A DNA stretch of 64,000 bases, taken from contig NZ_PJII01000001.1 of assembly GCF_002929215.1 (NCBI RefSeq), forward strand, positions 496,001 through 560,000, given 5' to 3'. The stretch's first letter is position 1. Each line of letters opens with the position of its first letter. Origin of the DNA: Arthrobacter sp. ZGTC412 (GTDB lineage: Bacteria > Actinomycetota > Actinomycetes > Actinomycetales > Micrococcaceae). A model generated the notes under the pieces. It was given only the letters and a program-made list of their open reading frames with translations. It ran no database searches and was not told where the DNA came from. This document shows, piece after piece, positions 1 to 8,885 of this stretch. The translations under genes were made by a program, and so were the position numbers.

Positions 1-566
1 CCGAGCGCATTCACCACGGCCAACGCGCCGACAACGACTCCGTTGTCCAGGATGATGGATGCCGTACCGACGCCGCCCTTATAGGTCCGGGCCATCAGTG
101 CTCCGGTGCCGGCTCCGACGTTGCCGCGTTCGACGTCGTGCCCTTCCTCTTCCGCAGCGGCGGCGACAGTTGCCGCGTAGCCCATGTCCGGCGTCGGGCG
201 TGCTGAGAAGTCGCCGCCGCGGCCGAGATCGAAGATCGCGGCTGCCGGGACGATCGGCACTACTCCCCCGGGAACAACGAAGCCCCGGTTGTTTTCCTCG
301 CACCAGCGCTGCGCACCGGAGGCAGAGGCCAGGCCATAGGCGCTGCCGCCGGTGAGCACCACGGCGTCCACTGCGCTGACCAGGGTTGTAGGGTCGAGAG
401 CATCAGTTTCATGGGTGGCCGGCCCGCCGCCCTGGACATCCACCGAACCAACTGTGCCCGGCGGCGGCAGGACCACTGTCACTCCGGTGAGCCAGCCGTC
501 GTCGGACTTCTGTACGTGGCCAACCCGGACCCCGGGCACATCGGTGATTGCTCCCATGGCACCCAT
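1..566 (-). CDS. P1-family (S58/DmpA-like) peptidase, 5' part only
   Basis: The minus strand is open from the ATG at 566 to the left edge, giving the first 188 residues of a longer protein with no stop in the window. The N-terminus (AITDVPGVRVGHVQ), the VLTGGSAYGLA segment and the GNVGAGTGA segment are typical of the P1/DmpA family of self-cleaving aminopeptidases and esterases, which are Ntn-hydrolases. The autocleavage nucleophile lies further downstream and cannot be checked. A purine-rich GGGGAGGGGG lies four bases before the ATG; a second in-frame ATG at 557 is less well spaced. It follows map by 36 bases and is probably co-transcribed with secY-adk-map. Family is confident; substrate is unknown. 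Confidence 0.85.
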   Translation of the reverse strand, partial: MGAMGAITDVPGVRVGHVQKSDDGWLTGVTVVLPPPGTVGSVDVQGGGPATHETDALDPTTLVSAVDAVVLTGGSAYGLASASGAQRWCEENNRGFVVPGGVVPIVPAAAIFDLGRGGDFSARPTPDMGYAATVAAAAEEEGHDVERGNVGAGTGALMARTYKGGVGTASIILDNGVVVGALAVVNAL

Positions 567-602
567 TGTTCCCCCTCCCCCAATCGGGAAGAGGCAAACG
601 AC

Positions 603-1430
603 CTACGGAATCGGGACGGGGGTGACGCCGAGGGGCACTAGGTGCTCCGCGCCGCCGTCGGGCGCTGAAAGCACCCAGATGCCCTTGTCGTGGACCGCCA
701 CGGAGTGCTCCCACTGGCAGGAGCGCTTGCCGTCCGTGGTGACCACGGTCCAGTCGTCCTCCAGCACCGCTGTGTCGATGCTGCCCCGGACCAGCATGGG
801 CTCGATCGCGAGGCACAGGCCCGGACGGACCTTGGGGCCGCGGTGGCTGGTGCGGTAGTTGAGCACGTCCGGCGGCATGTGCATTTCCGAGCCGATGCCG
901 TGGCCCACGTAGTCCTCGAGGATGCCCAGCGGCTTGCCGGGAACGGAGGATACGTAGTCGTCGATGGCCGCGCCGATGTCGCCCACGTGCTTTCCGGTGG
1001 CCAGTGCCGCAATACCCCGCCACATAGCCGCCCGGGTGACGTCCGAGAGGCGCTGGTCCTCGGGGTCAGCGGTGCCCACGATGACGGTCCGCGCAGAGTC
1101 CGAGTGCCAGCCGTTGACGATCGCGCCGCCGTCGATCGAGATGATGTCGCCGTCGCGGAGCACGCGGCTGCCGGGGATGCCGTGGACCACTTCCTCGTTC
1201 ACGGAGGTACAGATGGTGGCCGGGAAGCCGTGGTAGCCGAGGAAGTTGGATTTCGCGCCGGCTTCGTTGAGGACGGCGGCGAAGACGTCGTCCAGGTGCT
1301 TGGTGGTGACTCCGGGGACGGCTGCTGCAACGGCGGCGTCCAGGGCGCGGCTGAGAACCAGGCCTGCTTCATGCATGGTGCGCATCTGGGCGTTGGTCTT
1401 GTATTCGATGCGGGGCTGGCCAAAGGCCAT
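603..1430 (-). CDS. map: type I methionine aminopeptidase
   Basis: This enzyme removes the initiator methionine from nascent proteins in the cytosol. The 275-residue product has the pita-bread fold ligands in order: D100 and D111 (SIDGG... HSDSAR), H177 (VGHGIG), E210 (AIEPM) and E241 (WEHSV), with H83 in VVHGIP. I chose the ATG at 1430 (MAFGQP) because AAAGGA stands six bases before it; an in-frame ATG at 1445 has no such site. It is third in secY-adk-map, and a perfect hairpin lies in the 70-base gap after adk. Confidence 0.96.
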   Translation of the reverse strand: MAFGQPRIEYKTNAQMRTMHEAGLVLSRALDAAVAAAVPGVTTKHLDDVFAAVLNEAGAKSNFLGYHGFPATICTSVNEEVVHGIPGSRVLRDGDIISIDGGAIVNGWHSDSARTVIVGTADPEDQRLSDVTRAAMWRGIAALATGKHVGDIGAAIDDYVSSVPGKPLGILEDYVGHGIGSEMHMPPDVLNYRTSHRGPKVRPGLCLAIEPMLVRGSIDTAVLEDDWTVVTTDGKRSCQWEHSVAVHDKGIWVLSAPDGGAEHLVPLGVTPVPIP

Positions 1431-1451
1431 GGTGTTTCCTTTCAAATGGCT

Positions 1452-1482
1452 GAGGCTCCTCCCGTTTACCGGGAGGAGCCTC
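1452..1482 (-). other. perfect hairpin in the adk-map spacer
   Basis: A 13-bp perfect inverted repeat (GAGGCTCCTCCCG / CGGGAGGAGCCTC) with a five-base loop lies between the adk stop and the map ribosome-binding site. No T-run follows on either strand, so it is not a classical terminator. It could be a U-less terminator, a pause or attenuation signal, or an mRNA processing or stabilising element that sets the map:adk ratio. Confidence 0.8.
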
Positions 1483-1500
1483 GGAAAAGCTTTGCCTGAA

Positions 1501-2079
1501 TCAGGCTGCCTGTGCAGCCTTGATGGCCTGCATCACGCGGTCTGTGACCTGGTCGATAGGGCCAATGCCGTCCACCTGGGTGAGGATGCCGCGTTCGGCA
1601 TACTTGGACACCACAGCTTCGGTCTGCTCGTGGTACAGGTCAAGGCGGTGGCGGATGACGGCTTCGTTGTCGTCGCTCCGGCCTGTTTCCTTGGCACGGC
1701 CAAGCAGGCGGGACACCAGTTCCTCATCGTCGGCGGTCAGCTGCAGGACGACGTCGAGCTTCTCCTCGCCCTCGGCGAGGATCTCATCGAGGTAGTCCAC
1801 CTGCGCGGTGGTGCGGGGGTAGCCGTCCAGCAGGAAGCCGCTTTCGACGTCGGACTCGCTGAGCCGGTCGCGCACCATCTTGTTGGTGACGCTGTCCGGA
1901 ACGAAGTCCCCGGCGTCCATGTACTTCTTGGCTTCAATGCCAAGAGGCGTTTCGCCCTTTACGTTTGCACGGAAGATATCGCCGGTGGAGATCGCCACAA
2001 CGCCGAGGCGCTCCGAGATCCGCTCAGCCTGCGTTCCTTTTCCGGAACCGGGAGGTCCAATAATCAGCATTCTCGTCAT
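1501..2079 (-). CDS. adk: adenylate kinase, short-LID form
   Basis: This enzyme interconverts ATP + AMP and 2 ADP. The 192-residue product starts with the P-loop GPPGSGKGT (residues 8-16). It carries the DGYPRT motif of the AMP site and a short LID (around GRSDDNE) without the Cys4 zinc module of longer forms. The start overlaps the secY stop as ATGA, which suggests translational coupling. An in-frame ATG three codons later is an alternative. The secY-adk-map order is the usual bacterial one. Confidence 0.97.
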   Translation of the reverse strand: MTRMLIIGPPGSGKGTQAERISERLGVVAISTGDIFRANVKGETPLGIEAKKYMDAGDFVPDSVTNKMVRDRLSESDVESGFLLDGYPRTTAQVDYLDEILAEGEEKLDVVLQLTADDEELVSRLLGRAKETGRSDDNEAVIRHRLDLYHEQTEAVVSKYAERGILTQVDGIGPIDQVTDRVMQAIKAAQAA

Positions 2080-3386
2080 CGCAAAAGCCCTTCGTAGTGA
2101 CGTTGTTGTAGCTGCGCATCAATCTGCTTGACGGTCTCCAGGCCAACGCCCACCATGATCAGGATCGAGGTGCCACCGAACGGGAAGTTCTGGTTCGCGT
2201 TGATCAGTACCAGTGCCACCAGCGGAATCAGCGCCACGAAGCCCAGGTAGAGGGCGCCGGGCAGGGTGATCCGGGAAAGCACGTACTGGAGGTAGTCTGC
2301 GGTCGGTTTGCCCGCGCGGATACCTGGAATGAAGCCGCCGTACTTCTTCATGTTGTCCGAGACCTCTTCAGGGTTGAAGGTGATCGCGACATAGAAGTAG
2401 GTGAAGAACACGATCATGGCGAAGTACAACACCATGTAGATCGGCTGGTCACCGCGGACCAGGTTGTTGTTGATCCATTCAACCCAGGGCTGTAGCTGTT
2501 CGCCCTGCCGCGGCTGGTTGAACTGGGAGATCAGGCCCGGCAGGTAAAGCATGGACGAAGCGAAGATCACCGGGATAACGCCGGCCATGTTGACCTTGAT
2601 GGGGATGTACGTACTGGTACCCCCCACTGTGCGGCGGCCAATCATCCGCTTGGCGTACTGCACCGGTACACGGCGCTGGGATTGCTCAACGAAGACAACG
2701 AGAGCCACGGTCAGCAAGCCGATTGCGAGGACCATAAAGAAGGTTCCGGGACCCTGCGAGCTCCAGATGGCGCCGAGGGAGGTGGGGAACGTGGCCGCGA
2801 TGGACGTGAAGATGAGCAGGGACATGCCGTTGCCCACGCCCTTCTCGGTGACCAGTTCGCCCATCCACATAATCAGGCCGGTGCCGGCCGTCAGGGTGAT
2901 GATGAGCAGGATGGTGGTGATGACGCTGCTGTCCGGGATGATCGGCAGGTTGCAGCCGGGCAGAAGCTGCCCGGAACGCGCCAGGGAAACCAGCGTGGTG
3001 GCGTTCAGCAGGCCCAGGGCGATGGTGAGGTACCGCGTGTACTGGGTCAGTTTGGACTGCCCGGACGCACCCTCTTCGTAGAGCTGTTGGAACCGGGGAA
3101 TGACCACCCGGAGCAGCTGGACGATGATGCTTGCCGTGATGTACGGCATGATGCCCAGGGCGAAGATGGACACCTGGAGCAACGCACCGCCGCTGAACAG
3201 GTTGACGAGCTGGTACAGGCCGCCTGCGGTCTGACCGTTCTGCAAGCATTGCTGGACATTCTGGTAGTCCACACCTGGCGAGGGAATGAAGGCACCCAAG
3301 CGGAAGATGGTGATGATTCCCAGCGTGAACAACAACTTGCGTCGCAGATCAGGCGTGCGAAAGGCCCGGCCAAATGCGCTAAGCAA
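2076..3386 (-). CDS. secY: SecY, protein translocase channel subunit
   Basis: SecY is the ten-helix pore of the SecYEG translocon in the plasma membrane. The 436-residue protein has the expected succession of hydrophobic segments, the SecY signature near the first helices (FRLGAFIPSPGV) and the conserved GIRAGKPT cytoplasmic loop. Translation starts at a TTG, chosen because AGGAGG sits four bases before it and no ATG or GTG lies near. A rho-independent terminator separates it from rplO, so secY-adk-map should have its own promoter in the 3387-3530 gap. Confidence 0.97.
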   Translation of the reverse strand: MLSAFGRAFRTPDLRRKLLFTLGIITIFRLGAFIPSPGVDYQNVQQCLQNGQTAGGLYQLVNLFSGGALLQVSIFALGIMPYITASIIVQLLRVVIPRFQQLYEEGASGQSKLTQYTRYLTIALGLLNATTLVSLARSGQLLPGCNLPIIPDSSVITTILLIITLTAGTGLIMWMGELVTEKGVGNGMSLLIFTSIAATFPTSLGAIWSSQGPGTFFMVLAIGLLTVALVVFVEQSQRRVPVQYAKRMIGRRTVGGTSTYIPIKVNMAGVIPVIFASSMLYLPGLISQFNQPRQGEQLQPWVEWINNNLVRGDQPIYMVLYFAMIVFFTYFYVAITFNPEEVSDNMKKYGGFIPGIRAGKPTADYLQYVLSRITLPGALYLGFVALIPLVALVLINANQNFPFGGTSILIMVGVGLETVKQIDAQLQQRHYEGLLR

Positions 3387-3446
3387 GCGTCCTCCTGGTG
3401 GTTAATTAAGAGTGGTGTGATGGGGATCTATCAATCCCAACAACCG

Positions 3447-3477
3447 AGTCTAACGGTTGGATGCGCCATGCGAACAA
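3447..3477 (-). promoter_or_regulatory. candidate secY promoter (TAGACT -10)
   Basis: On the minus strand TTGTTC (3477-3472) is followed after 19 bases by TAGACT (3452-3447). It lies between the rplO terminator and the secY start, about 60 bases upstream of the TTG. The spacing is longer than ideal, so only the -10 is fairly persuasive. Confidence 0.4.
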
Positions 3478-3530
3478 TCCGTGGACGCGCGCAAGCGGTG
3501 GGTGGCGGGAAATATACGCCCGGCGGATGC

Positions 3531-3576
3531 AAAAAACTCCCGGCCTCCAGGGCCTCAGCCCCGGAAACCGGGAGTT
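3531..3576 (-). terminator. rho-independent terminator after rplO
   Basis: The inverted repeat AACTCCCGG / CCGGGAGTT is followed on the minus strand by a run of six T. It lies directly downstream of rplO and upstream of secY, so it ends, or attenuates, the spc-operon transcript before secY. Confidence 0.85.
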
Positions 3577-3603
3577 CAACAGCGGGCTTTCGCCCCACCG
3601 GCT

Positions 3604-4095
3604 CTAGAGAGCGGTGGTGCTTCCGCCTGCTGCAGCAATCTTTTCAGCGGCGCTGGCCGAGAATGCGTGGACGGTGACGTCAACCTTGACGGTGATGTCG
3701 CCGGTGCCCAGCACCTTGACGGGCTGGTTCTTGCGAACGGCACCCTTTTCGACCAGGTTCTCCACGGTGACTGCGCCACCTTCCGGGAACAGCTCGTTGA
3801 GCTTGTCCAGGTTTACAACCTGGAACTCAACCCGGAACGGGTTCTTGAAGCCGCGCAGCTTCGGCAGGCGCATGTGCAGCGGCAGCTGGCCGCCGGCAAA
3901 GCCAGCCTTGATCTGGTAGCGGGCTGCAGTACCCTTCGTACCACGACCGGCGGTCTTACCCTTGGAACCCTCACCACGACCAACGCGGGTCTTGGCGGTC
4001 TTGGCACCCGGGGCGGGACGCAGGTGGTGAACCTTCAGTGCGTTCTGCTTCTCAGCAGCGGCGCTCTGTGCCTTGTCAGCAGTGTTCTCTGCCAT
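3604..4095 (-). CDS. rplO: 50S ribosomal protein L15
   Basis: L15 is a large-subunit assembly protein that contacts 23S rRNA domains. The 163-residue protein shows the Gly/Lys-rich N-terminal arm ([21 protein letters not shown]) and the C-terminal KVLGTGDI segment of the family. A 15-20-residue Ala/Glu-rich leader makes it slightly longer than E. coli L15. Its ATG abuts the rpmD stop (TAAATG). It is the last gene before the terminator that closes the spc operon. Confidence 0.97.
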   Translation of the reverse strand: MAENTADKAQSAAAEKQNALKVHHLRPAPGAKTAKTRVGRGEGSKGKTAGRGTKGTAARYQIKAGFAGGQLPLHMRLPKLRGFKNPFRVEFQVVNLDKLNELFPEGGAVTVENLVEKGAVRKNQPVKVLGTGDITVKVDVTVHAFSASAAEKIAAAGGSTTAL

Positions 4096-4302
4096 TTACT
4101 TCGCCTCCTCTACCTTTACCAGGTGCGGAACCGTGTTGAGCATTCCCACGGTGACGGCGTCGGCGGTGCGGACAACGGTGTGTCCGATCCGCTTCAGGCC
4201 GAGGGACCGCAGGGTGTCGCGCTGGTTCTGCTTGCCGCCAATGGCGGACTTGATCTGAGTGATCTCCAACTGGGTGTCGGAGGGAATCAGGTTCTTAGCC
4301 AT
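4096..4302 (-). CDS. rpmD: 50S ribosomal protein L30
   Basis: This is a 68-residue L30 with the family pattern of an [23 protein letters not shown] strand-helix core, followed by the variable C-terminus. The fragment [15 protein letters not shown] is diagnostic. It lies between rpsE and rplO with two-base or zero-base gaps, the usual spc-operon order. Confidence 0.96.
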   Translation of the reverse strand: MAKNLIPSDTQLEITQIKSAIGGKQNQRDTLRSLGLKRIGHTVVRTADAVTVGMLNTVPHLVKVEEAK

Positions 4303-4304
4303 AA

Positions 4305-5027
4305 CTAGGCACCTGCCTTCGAAGCCAGGAGAGCCTTCACCAGTGCCGGCGGAGCGATCTCGTCGAGGGGCAGGCCGCGGCGTGCTGCCACTGCTGCCGG
4401 CTCTTCGAGGCGCTTCAGGGCATCAACGGTCGCGTGAACGATGTTGATGGCGTTGGAGGAACCGAGCGACTTGGAGAGGATGTCGTGGATGCCCACGCAC
4501 TCCAGTACTGCACGGACCGGGCCACCGGCGATAACACCGGTACCGGCGGAGGCCGGACGCAGCATAACGACGCCTGCAGCAGCCTCACCCTGAACGCGGT
4601 GCGGGATGGTGCTGCCAACGCGGGGAACGCGGAAGAAGGACTTTTTGGCCTCTTCTACGCCCTTCGCGATCGCGGCAGGAACTTCCTTAGCCTTGCCGTA
4701 GCCAACGCCGACCATGCCGTTGCCGTCACCGACGACGACCAGGGCGGTGAAGCTGAAGCGACGACCACCCTTGACCACCTTGGAGACGCGGTTGATGGTG
4801 ACGACGCGCTCTACGAACTGGCTCTTCTCGGCTTCACGGCCGCCGTCGCGGCCGCCACGGCCACCACGGTCGCCGCGGCCCTGGCCACGGTCGCCACGCT
4901 CGCCGCGACGAGCGCCGCCACGGCGGTCGTCGGCAGCTGCGGGAGCAGTGGTCTCAGTGGCAGCTACGGCTTCAGTAGCCTTCTGATCTGCAGACACAGT
5001 GTCCTTTTCCTTGTTTGCTTCCGTCAC
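4305..5027 (-). CDS. rpsE: 30S ribosomal protein S5 with RG-rich N-terminal extension
   Basis: S5 lies at the mRNA entry side of the 30S subunit and takes part in decoding fidelity. The 240-residue product has the N-terminal dsRNA-binding half ([21 protein letters not shown]) and the C-terminal half ([12 protein letters not shown]). Before these is an extension of about 75 residues: an acidic/Ala part, then repeated RG/RGD units. E. coli S5 is 167 residues. Start is GTG and overlaps the rplR stop (GTGA). Confidence 0.97.
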   Translation of the reverse strand: MTEANKEKDTVSADQKATEAVAATETTAPAAADDRRGGARRGERGDRGQGRGDRGGRGGRDGGREAEKSQFVERVVTINRVSKVVKGGRRFSFTALVVVGDGNGMVGVGYGKAKEVPAAIAKGVEEAKKSFFRVPRVGSTIPHRVQGEAAAGVVMLRPASAGTGVIAGGPVRAVLECVGIHDILSKSLGSSNAINIVHATVDALKRLEEPAAVAARRGLPLDEIAPPALVKALLASKAGA

Positions 5028-5407
5028 AGTGACAGCCCACCTTCACGTGCACCGTCAGCGACGGCGGCGATCCGGCCGTGGTACTTGTTACCACCGCGGT
5101 CGAAGACAACAGCTTCGATACCGGCAGCCTTGGCACGCTCTGCGACGAGTTCGCCAACGCGCTTGGCCTTGGCAGTCTTGTCGCCGTCGAATGCACGAAG
5201 GTCGGCTTCCAGAGTGGAGGCGCTCGCTACGGTCAGGCCCTTGGTGTCATCGACAACCTGGACGAATACGTGGCGTGCGGAACGGTTGACGACCAGACGA
5301 GGACGTACAGCCGTACCGGAGATGCGCTTACGGATACGAAGCTGGCGGCGGCTGCGCGAAGCAGACTTGCTCTTGTTCGTACGCTTCTTGTTAATTGAGA
5401 TGGCCAT
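5024..5407 (-). CDS. rplR: 50S ribosomal protein L18
   Basis: L18 binds 5S rRNA together with L5. The 127-residue protein has the basic N-terminus, the [20 protein letters not shown] strand pair and the C-terminal [15 protein letters not shown] signature. It overlaps rpsE by four bases and follows rplF by two, so the block is tightly coupled. Confidence 0.97.
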   Translation of the reverse strand: MAISINKKRTNKSKSASRSRRQLRIRKRISGTAVRPRLVVNRSARHVFVQVVDDTKGLTVASASTLEADLRAFDGDKTAKAKRVGELVAERAKAAGIEAVVFDRGGNKYHGRIAAVADGAREGGLSL

Positions 5408-5409
5408 GG

Positions 5410-5946
5410 TTACTTACCAGCCTTTCCGACCTTGCGGCGGATGACTTCGCCGGCGTAACGGATGCCCTTGCCCTTATAGGGGTCCGGCTTCCGCAGCTTG
5501 CGAATGTTGGCAGCAACCTCGCCGACCTGCTGCTTGTTGATTCCTGAAACAGAGAGCTTGGTCGGGGTCTCAACTGCAAAGGTGATGCCGTCCGGTGCGG
5601 AGACATTGACCGGGTGGCTGTAACCGAGAGCGAACTCAAGGTCAGATCCCTTGGCCTGAACGCGGTAACCAGTACCAACGATTTCAAGCTTCTTCTCGTA
5701 GCCCTTGGTAACGCCCTCGATCATGTTGGAGATCAGGGTGCGGGTCAGGCCGTGGAGTGAACGGGAGGCGCGCTCGTCGTTCGGGCGGGCGACAGTCAGG
5801 GTGTCTGCTTCCAGGGAAACCTCGATCGGGCTGGCCACAGTGTGGTTCAGCTCGCCTTTGGAACCCTTGACGCTGACGACAGAGCCGTCAACCTTGACCT
5901 CAACGCCGGCAGGAACGGTGATGGGGAGACGTCCAATACGTGACAT
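5410..5946 (-). CDS. rplF: 50S ribosomal protein L6
   Basis: L6 is located near the factor-binding site of the 50S subunit. The 178-residue protein begins MSRIGRLPI and ends with the [11 protein letters not shown] signature; length matches the family. It lies 18 bases downstream of rpsH in normal spc order. Confidence 0.97.
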   Translation of the reverse strand: MSRIGRLPITVPAGVEVKVDGSVVSVKGSKGELNHTVASPIEVSLEADTLTVARPNDERASRSLHGLTRTLISNMIEGVTKGYEKKLEIVGTGYRVQAKGSDLEFALGYSHPVNVSAPDGITFAVETPTKLSVSGINKQQVGEVAANIRKLRKPDPYKGKGIRYAGEVIRRKVGKAGK

Positions 5947-5964
5947 TATTCTCTTCCTTTCCCG

Positions 5965-6363
5965 TTACCAGACGTAAGCGAGGACTTCGCCGCCCACGCC
6001 CTTCTTGCCGGCCTGCTTGTCAGTCAGGAGGCCGGAAGAGGTGGACAGGATTGCGACACCCAGGCCACCCAGCACGTGCGGCAGGTTGGTGGACTTTGCG
6101 TAAACACGCAGGCCCGGCTTGGAGATACGACGAACACCAGCGATTGAACGCTCGCGGTTCGGTCCGAACTTGAGCTCGATGGTCAGCTTCTTGCCAACCT
6201 CAGCGTCTTCTTCCTTCCAGCTGGCAATGAAGCCTTCGGCCTTAAGGATGTCAGCAACGCGTGCCTTGAGCTTGCTGTACGGCATGGACACGGAATCGTG
6301 GTATGCCGAGTTTGCATTGCGCAGACGCGTAAGCATGTCTGCGACAGGATCTGTCATTGTCAT
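5965..6363 (-). CDS. rpsH: 30S ribosomal protein S8
   Basis: S8 is a primary 16S rRNA binder in the central domain. The 132-residue protein starts [14 protein letters not shown] and ends with the S8 signature [13 protein letters not shown] second ATG two codons in is possible. The 85-base gap before it, where many actinobacteria carry rpsN, is the largest inside this part of the operon and contains an imperfect hairpin. Confidence 0.97.
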   Translation of the reverse strand: MTMTDPVADMLTRLRNANSAYHDSVSMPYSKLKARVADILKAEGFIASWKEEDAEVGKKLTIELKFGPNRERSIAGVRRISKPGLRVYAKSTNLPHVLGGLGVAILSTSSGLLTDKQAGKKGVGGEVLAYVW

Positions 6364-6448
6364 GGTGGGCTCTTGCCCTTCCTCATAACGGTTTCCGCGG
6401 TGCTGCTTCGAGTAGAAGCCGTACCGCCGGACCTTTTACGTAGTTAGA

Positions 6449-7030
6449 TTAGTCTTCGGCCTTGAACGGGAAACCAAGCGCCTTGAGCAGCGCACGGCCT
6501 TCGTCATCGGTCTTGGCAGTGGTGACAACCGTGATGTCCATACCGCGGACGCGGTCGATCTTGTCCTGGTCGATCTCGTGGAACATAACCTGCTCGGTCA
6601 GACCGAAGGTGTAGTTGCCGTTACCGTCGAACTGCTTGCCGGAGAGACCACGGAAGTCCCTGATACGGGGCAGTGCGAGGCTGACCAGACGGTCCAGGAA
6701 TTCCCACATGCGGTCTCCACGCAGGGTAGCGTGTGCACCGATGGGCATGCCTTCGCGCAGCTTGAACTGAGCGATGGACTTGCGGGCCTTGGTTACCTGC
6801 GGCTTCTGGCCGGTGATCTGGGTGAGGTCGCGGACAGCGCCGTCGATCAGCTTGGAGTCCTTGGCGGCATCTCCAACACCCATGTTCACAACGACCTTCA
6901 CGAGGCGCGGAACCTGGTTGACGTTTTCGTACTTGAATTCCTCAATGAGCGTGCTCTTGATGGAATCGGCGTACTTGGTCTTCAGACGAGGAACGATCTT
7001 CGTTGCCGGAGTCTCGAGAGTCTCAGTCAT
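6449..7030 (-). CDS. rplE: 50S ribosomal protein L5
   Basis: L5 binds 5S rRNA and contacts the P-site tRNA. The 193-residue protein contains [11 protein letters not shown] and [23 protein letters not shown]-type family blocks (LPRIRDFRG is diagnostic). Its ATG overlaps the rplX stop by one base (TAATG). Confidence 0.97.
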   Translation of the reverse strand: MTETLETPATKIVPRLKTKYADSIKSTLIEEFKYENVNQVPRLVKVVVNMGVGDAAKDSKLIDGAVRDLTQITGQKPQVTKARKSIAQFKLREGMPIGAHATLRGDRMWEFLDRLVSLALPRIRDFRGLSGKQFDGNGNYTFGLTEQVMFHEIDQDKIDRVRGMDITVVTTAKTDDEGRALLKALGFPFKAED

Positions 7031-7389
7031 TAGATGTCCTTCCCTGAGCTCTTGGCCACGCGGACGCGCACTTCGCGCTGGACGCCATTGCGCTCAACAG
7101 TCTCGGTGCGGAAGCCAACGCGGGTGGGCTTCTTGGTGGACGGGTCAACCAGAGCCACGTTGGAGATGTGGATCGAAGCTTCAACAACCTCGATGCCACC
7201 GGTCTTGGTGCCGCGCTGCGACTGACCGACCTTGGTGTGCTTGGTTACGCGGTTGATGCCTTCGACCAGCACGCGGTTGGTCTCGGGGAACACGCGCAGG
7301 ACCTTGCCCTGCTTGCCGCGGTCGCCGCCACGCTCAGCCTTGGCGCCAGTGATGACCTGAACGAGGTCACCCTTTTTGATCTTAGCCAT
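7030..7389 (-). CDS. rplX: 50S ribosomal protein L24
   Basis: L24 initiates 50S assembly. The 119-residue protein carries the N-terminal KOW motif ([10 protein letters not shown]...GKQGKVLRV) and the [19 protein letters not shown] block. The three-base gap to rplN and the overlap with rplE indicate one transcript. Confidence 0.97.
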   Translation of the reverse strand: MAKIKKGDLVQVITGAKAERGGDRGKQGKVLRVFPETNRVLVEGINRVTKHTKVGQSQRGTKTGGIEVVEASIHISNVALVDPSTKKPTRVGFRTETVERNGVQREVRVRVAKSSGKDI

Positions 7390-7392
7390 GGA

Positions 7393-7761
7393 CTAGAGCA
7401 CCTCCGGAGCCAGAGAAACGATCTTCATGAACTTCTTGTCACGAAGTTCACGACCAACCGGTCCGAAGATACGGGTACCGCGGGGGTCACCGTCAGCCTT
7501 CAGGATCACAGCTGCGTTCTCGTCAAACTTGATGTAGGAACCATCCGCACGGCGGCGTTCCTTCTTGGTACGGACGATGACTGCCTTGACAACATCGCCC
7601 TTCTTTACGTTGCCGCCGGGGATTGCATCCTTGACGGTTGCGACAATGACGTCGCCAATGCCTGCGTAGCGACGGCCAGATCCACCGAGAACGCGAATGG
7701 TAAGGATTTCCTTAGCACCCGTGTTGTCGGCGACCTTGAGTCGCGACTCCTGCTGAATCAC
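7393..7761 (-). CDS. rplN: 50S ribosomal protein L14
   Basis: L14 contacts 16S rRNA in an intersubunit bridge. The 122-residue protein begins [19 protein letters not shown] and has the usual length. The start codon is GTG with AAGGAG seven bases upstream. A 490-base gap separates it from rpsQ, so rplN probably heads its own transcription unit. Confidence 0.97.
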   Translation of the reverse strand: MIQQESRLKVADNTGAKEILTIRVLGGSGRRYAGIGDVIVATVKDAIPGGNVKKGDVVKAVIVRTKKERRRADGSYIKFDENAAVILKADGDPRGTRIFGPVGRELRDKKFMKIVSLAPEVL

Positions 7762-8251
7762 TATTTACTCCTTGCGTCGCGCCGGTTCTCAGACCGAAAA
7801 TCTTCCTACGGAATGAGCCTTGCGGAACGGTTGATCGGGGTGTCTCTTGACCTGCCTGGATTTTGCCAGACCAGGCCTAAACTCCCGTGCCAGAAGCAGT
7901 TGCTCCCATCCGGTCCAGGAGATCCTGGGCGCAAGGGGGCACTATGCCGTAGCACGCTTGTTTACGAGGTTTGATGTCGGCGCACGAAAGGCGCCATACA
8001 AACTCAAAATCTTAGCACGTTTTCCGCTCATCCCCATATCACCGCCGGCGCTCCCCCGCAAGACGGACGACGGCGTCGCGCACGGCAGCCTTTCGGCCCG
8101 CCTCGCCTGCCACTCCCCCGCAAAGACGCCGCCCCGACGTCGTCCGCGCCTAGAGGCCTGCGGGCGTGACGGCTTTCAGAGGCGCCGGGTTAACGCGGAA
8201 GCCCCCGCTCCCAAAGGGAGCAGGGGCTTCCGGTTACCGAAGCAGCAGGTG
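7762..8251. other. 490-base spacer splitting rpsQ from rplN
   Basis: No convincing gene is seen. The rpsQ-proximal end holds a strong hairpin (8196-8232). On the minus strand TAAGAT (8014-8009) is a possible -10 box for rplN, without a clear -35. The rplN ribosome-binding site lies at the other end. In most bacteria rpsQ and rplN are almost adjacent, so this spacer marks a split of the S10-spc cluster. Confidence 0.6.
8196..8232 (-). terminator. probable terminator after rpsQ
   Basis: A 16-bp stem with one mismatch and an AAA loop (CGGAAGCCCC... / ...GGGGCTTCCG) lies 20 bases after the rpsQ stop. The minus-strand continuation is GCGTTAACC, so the U-tract is poor. Position and stem strength favour termination or attenuation. 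Confidence 0.65.
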
Positions 8252-8557
8252 CTACTTGGCCTTCTCGAGGATTTCCACGAGCCGCCAGTTCTTGGTGGCG
8301 GACAGCGGGCGGGTCTCGGCGATGACTACGAGGTCGCCGATGCCGGCGGTGTTCTCTTCGTCGTGTGCCTTGACCTTGGAGGTACGGCGGATGACCTTGC
8401 CGTACAGGGCGTGCTTCACGCGGTCTTCAACCTGGACAACGATGGTCTTTTCCATCTTGTCAGAGACCACGTAGCCGCGACGCGTCTTGCGGTAACCGCG
8501 CTGCTCAGCCGTGGCTGCGGTAGCAGTTTCGGTCACGTTCTCGTCCTTTTCACTCAC
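8252..8557 (-). CDS. rpsQ: 30S ribosomal protein S17
   Basis: S17 is a primary binder of the 16S 5' domain. The 101-residue protein contains the OB-fold blocks [19 protein letters not shown] and [21 protein letters not shown]. It has a Thr/Ala-rich N-terminal extension of about 20 residues. The start overlaps the rpmC stop by four bases. It is the last gene of the S10 unit here. Confidence 0.97.
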   Translation of the reverse strand: MSEKDENVTETATAATAEQRGYRKTRRGYVVSDKMEKTIVVQVEDRVKHALYGKVIRRTSKVKAHDEENTAGIGDLVVIAETRPLSATKNWRLVEILEKAK

Positions 8558-8883
8558 TTGGCATCCTCCCCGGTCTCAACCGTTTCAGCCTTGTCGGCCT
8601 TCTTGGTTGCTGCCTTCTTGGACTTCTTCTCTTCCTTGGCTTCCACAACCGGTGCGGCAACCTCGGCACGAATGCCCAGCTCGCGCTCACGGAGAACGGT
8701 GTAGATGCGGGCGATGTCCTTCTTTACCGCGCGCAGCCGACCGTGGTTCTCCAGCTGTCCGGTGGCGGACTGGAAACGCAGGTTGAACAGCTCTTCCTTG
8801 GCCTTGCGGAGTTCTTCAACGAGACGCTCGTTGTCGAAACCGTCCAGCTGTGCGGGAGCCAGATCCTTGGATCCTACTGCCAT
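8554..8883 (-). CDS. rpmC: 50S ribosomal protein L29 with long C-terminal tail
   Basis: L29 lies at the peptide exit rim. The first 75 residues carry the family pattern ([29 protein letters not shown], then [12 protein letters not shown]). A Lys/Ala/Glu-rich tail of about 35 residues follows, making 109 residues against the usual 63-80. It sits between rplP and rpsQ as expected. Confidence 0.96.
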   Translation of the reverse strand: MAVGSKDLAPAQLDGFDNERLVEELRKAKEELFNLRFQSATGQLENHGRLRAVKKDIARIYTVLRERELGIRAEVAAPVVEAKEEKKSKKAATKKADKAETVETGEDAK

Positions 8884-8885
8884 TT

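Noticed and set aside
6397-6427. Terminator between rplE and rpsH
   Set aside because: The hairpin is imperfect and has no T-run; the flanking genes are normally co-transcribed.
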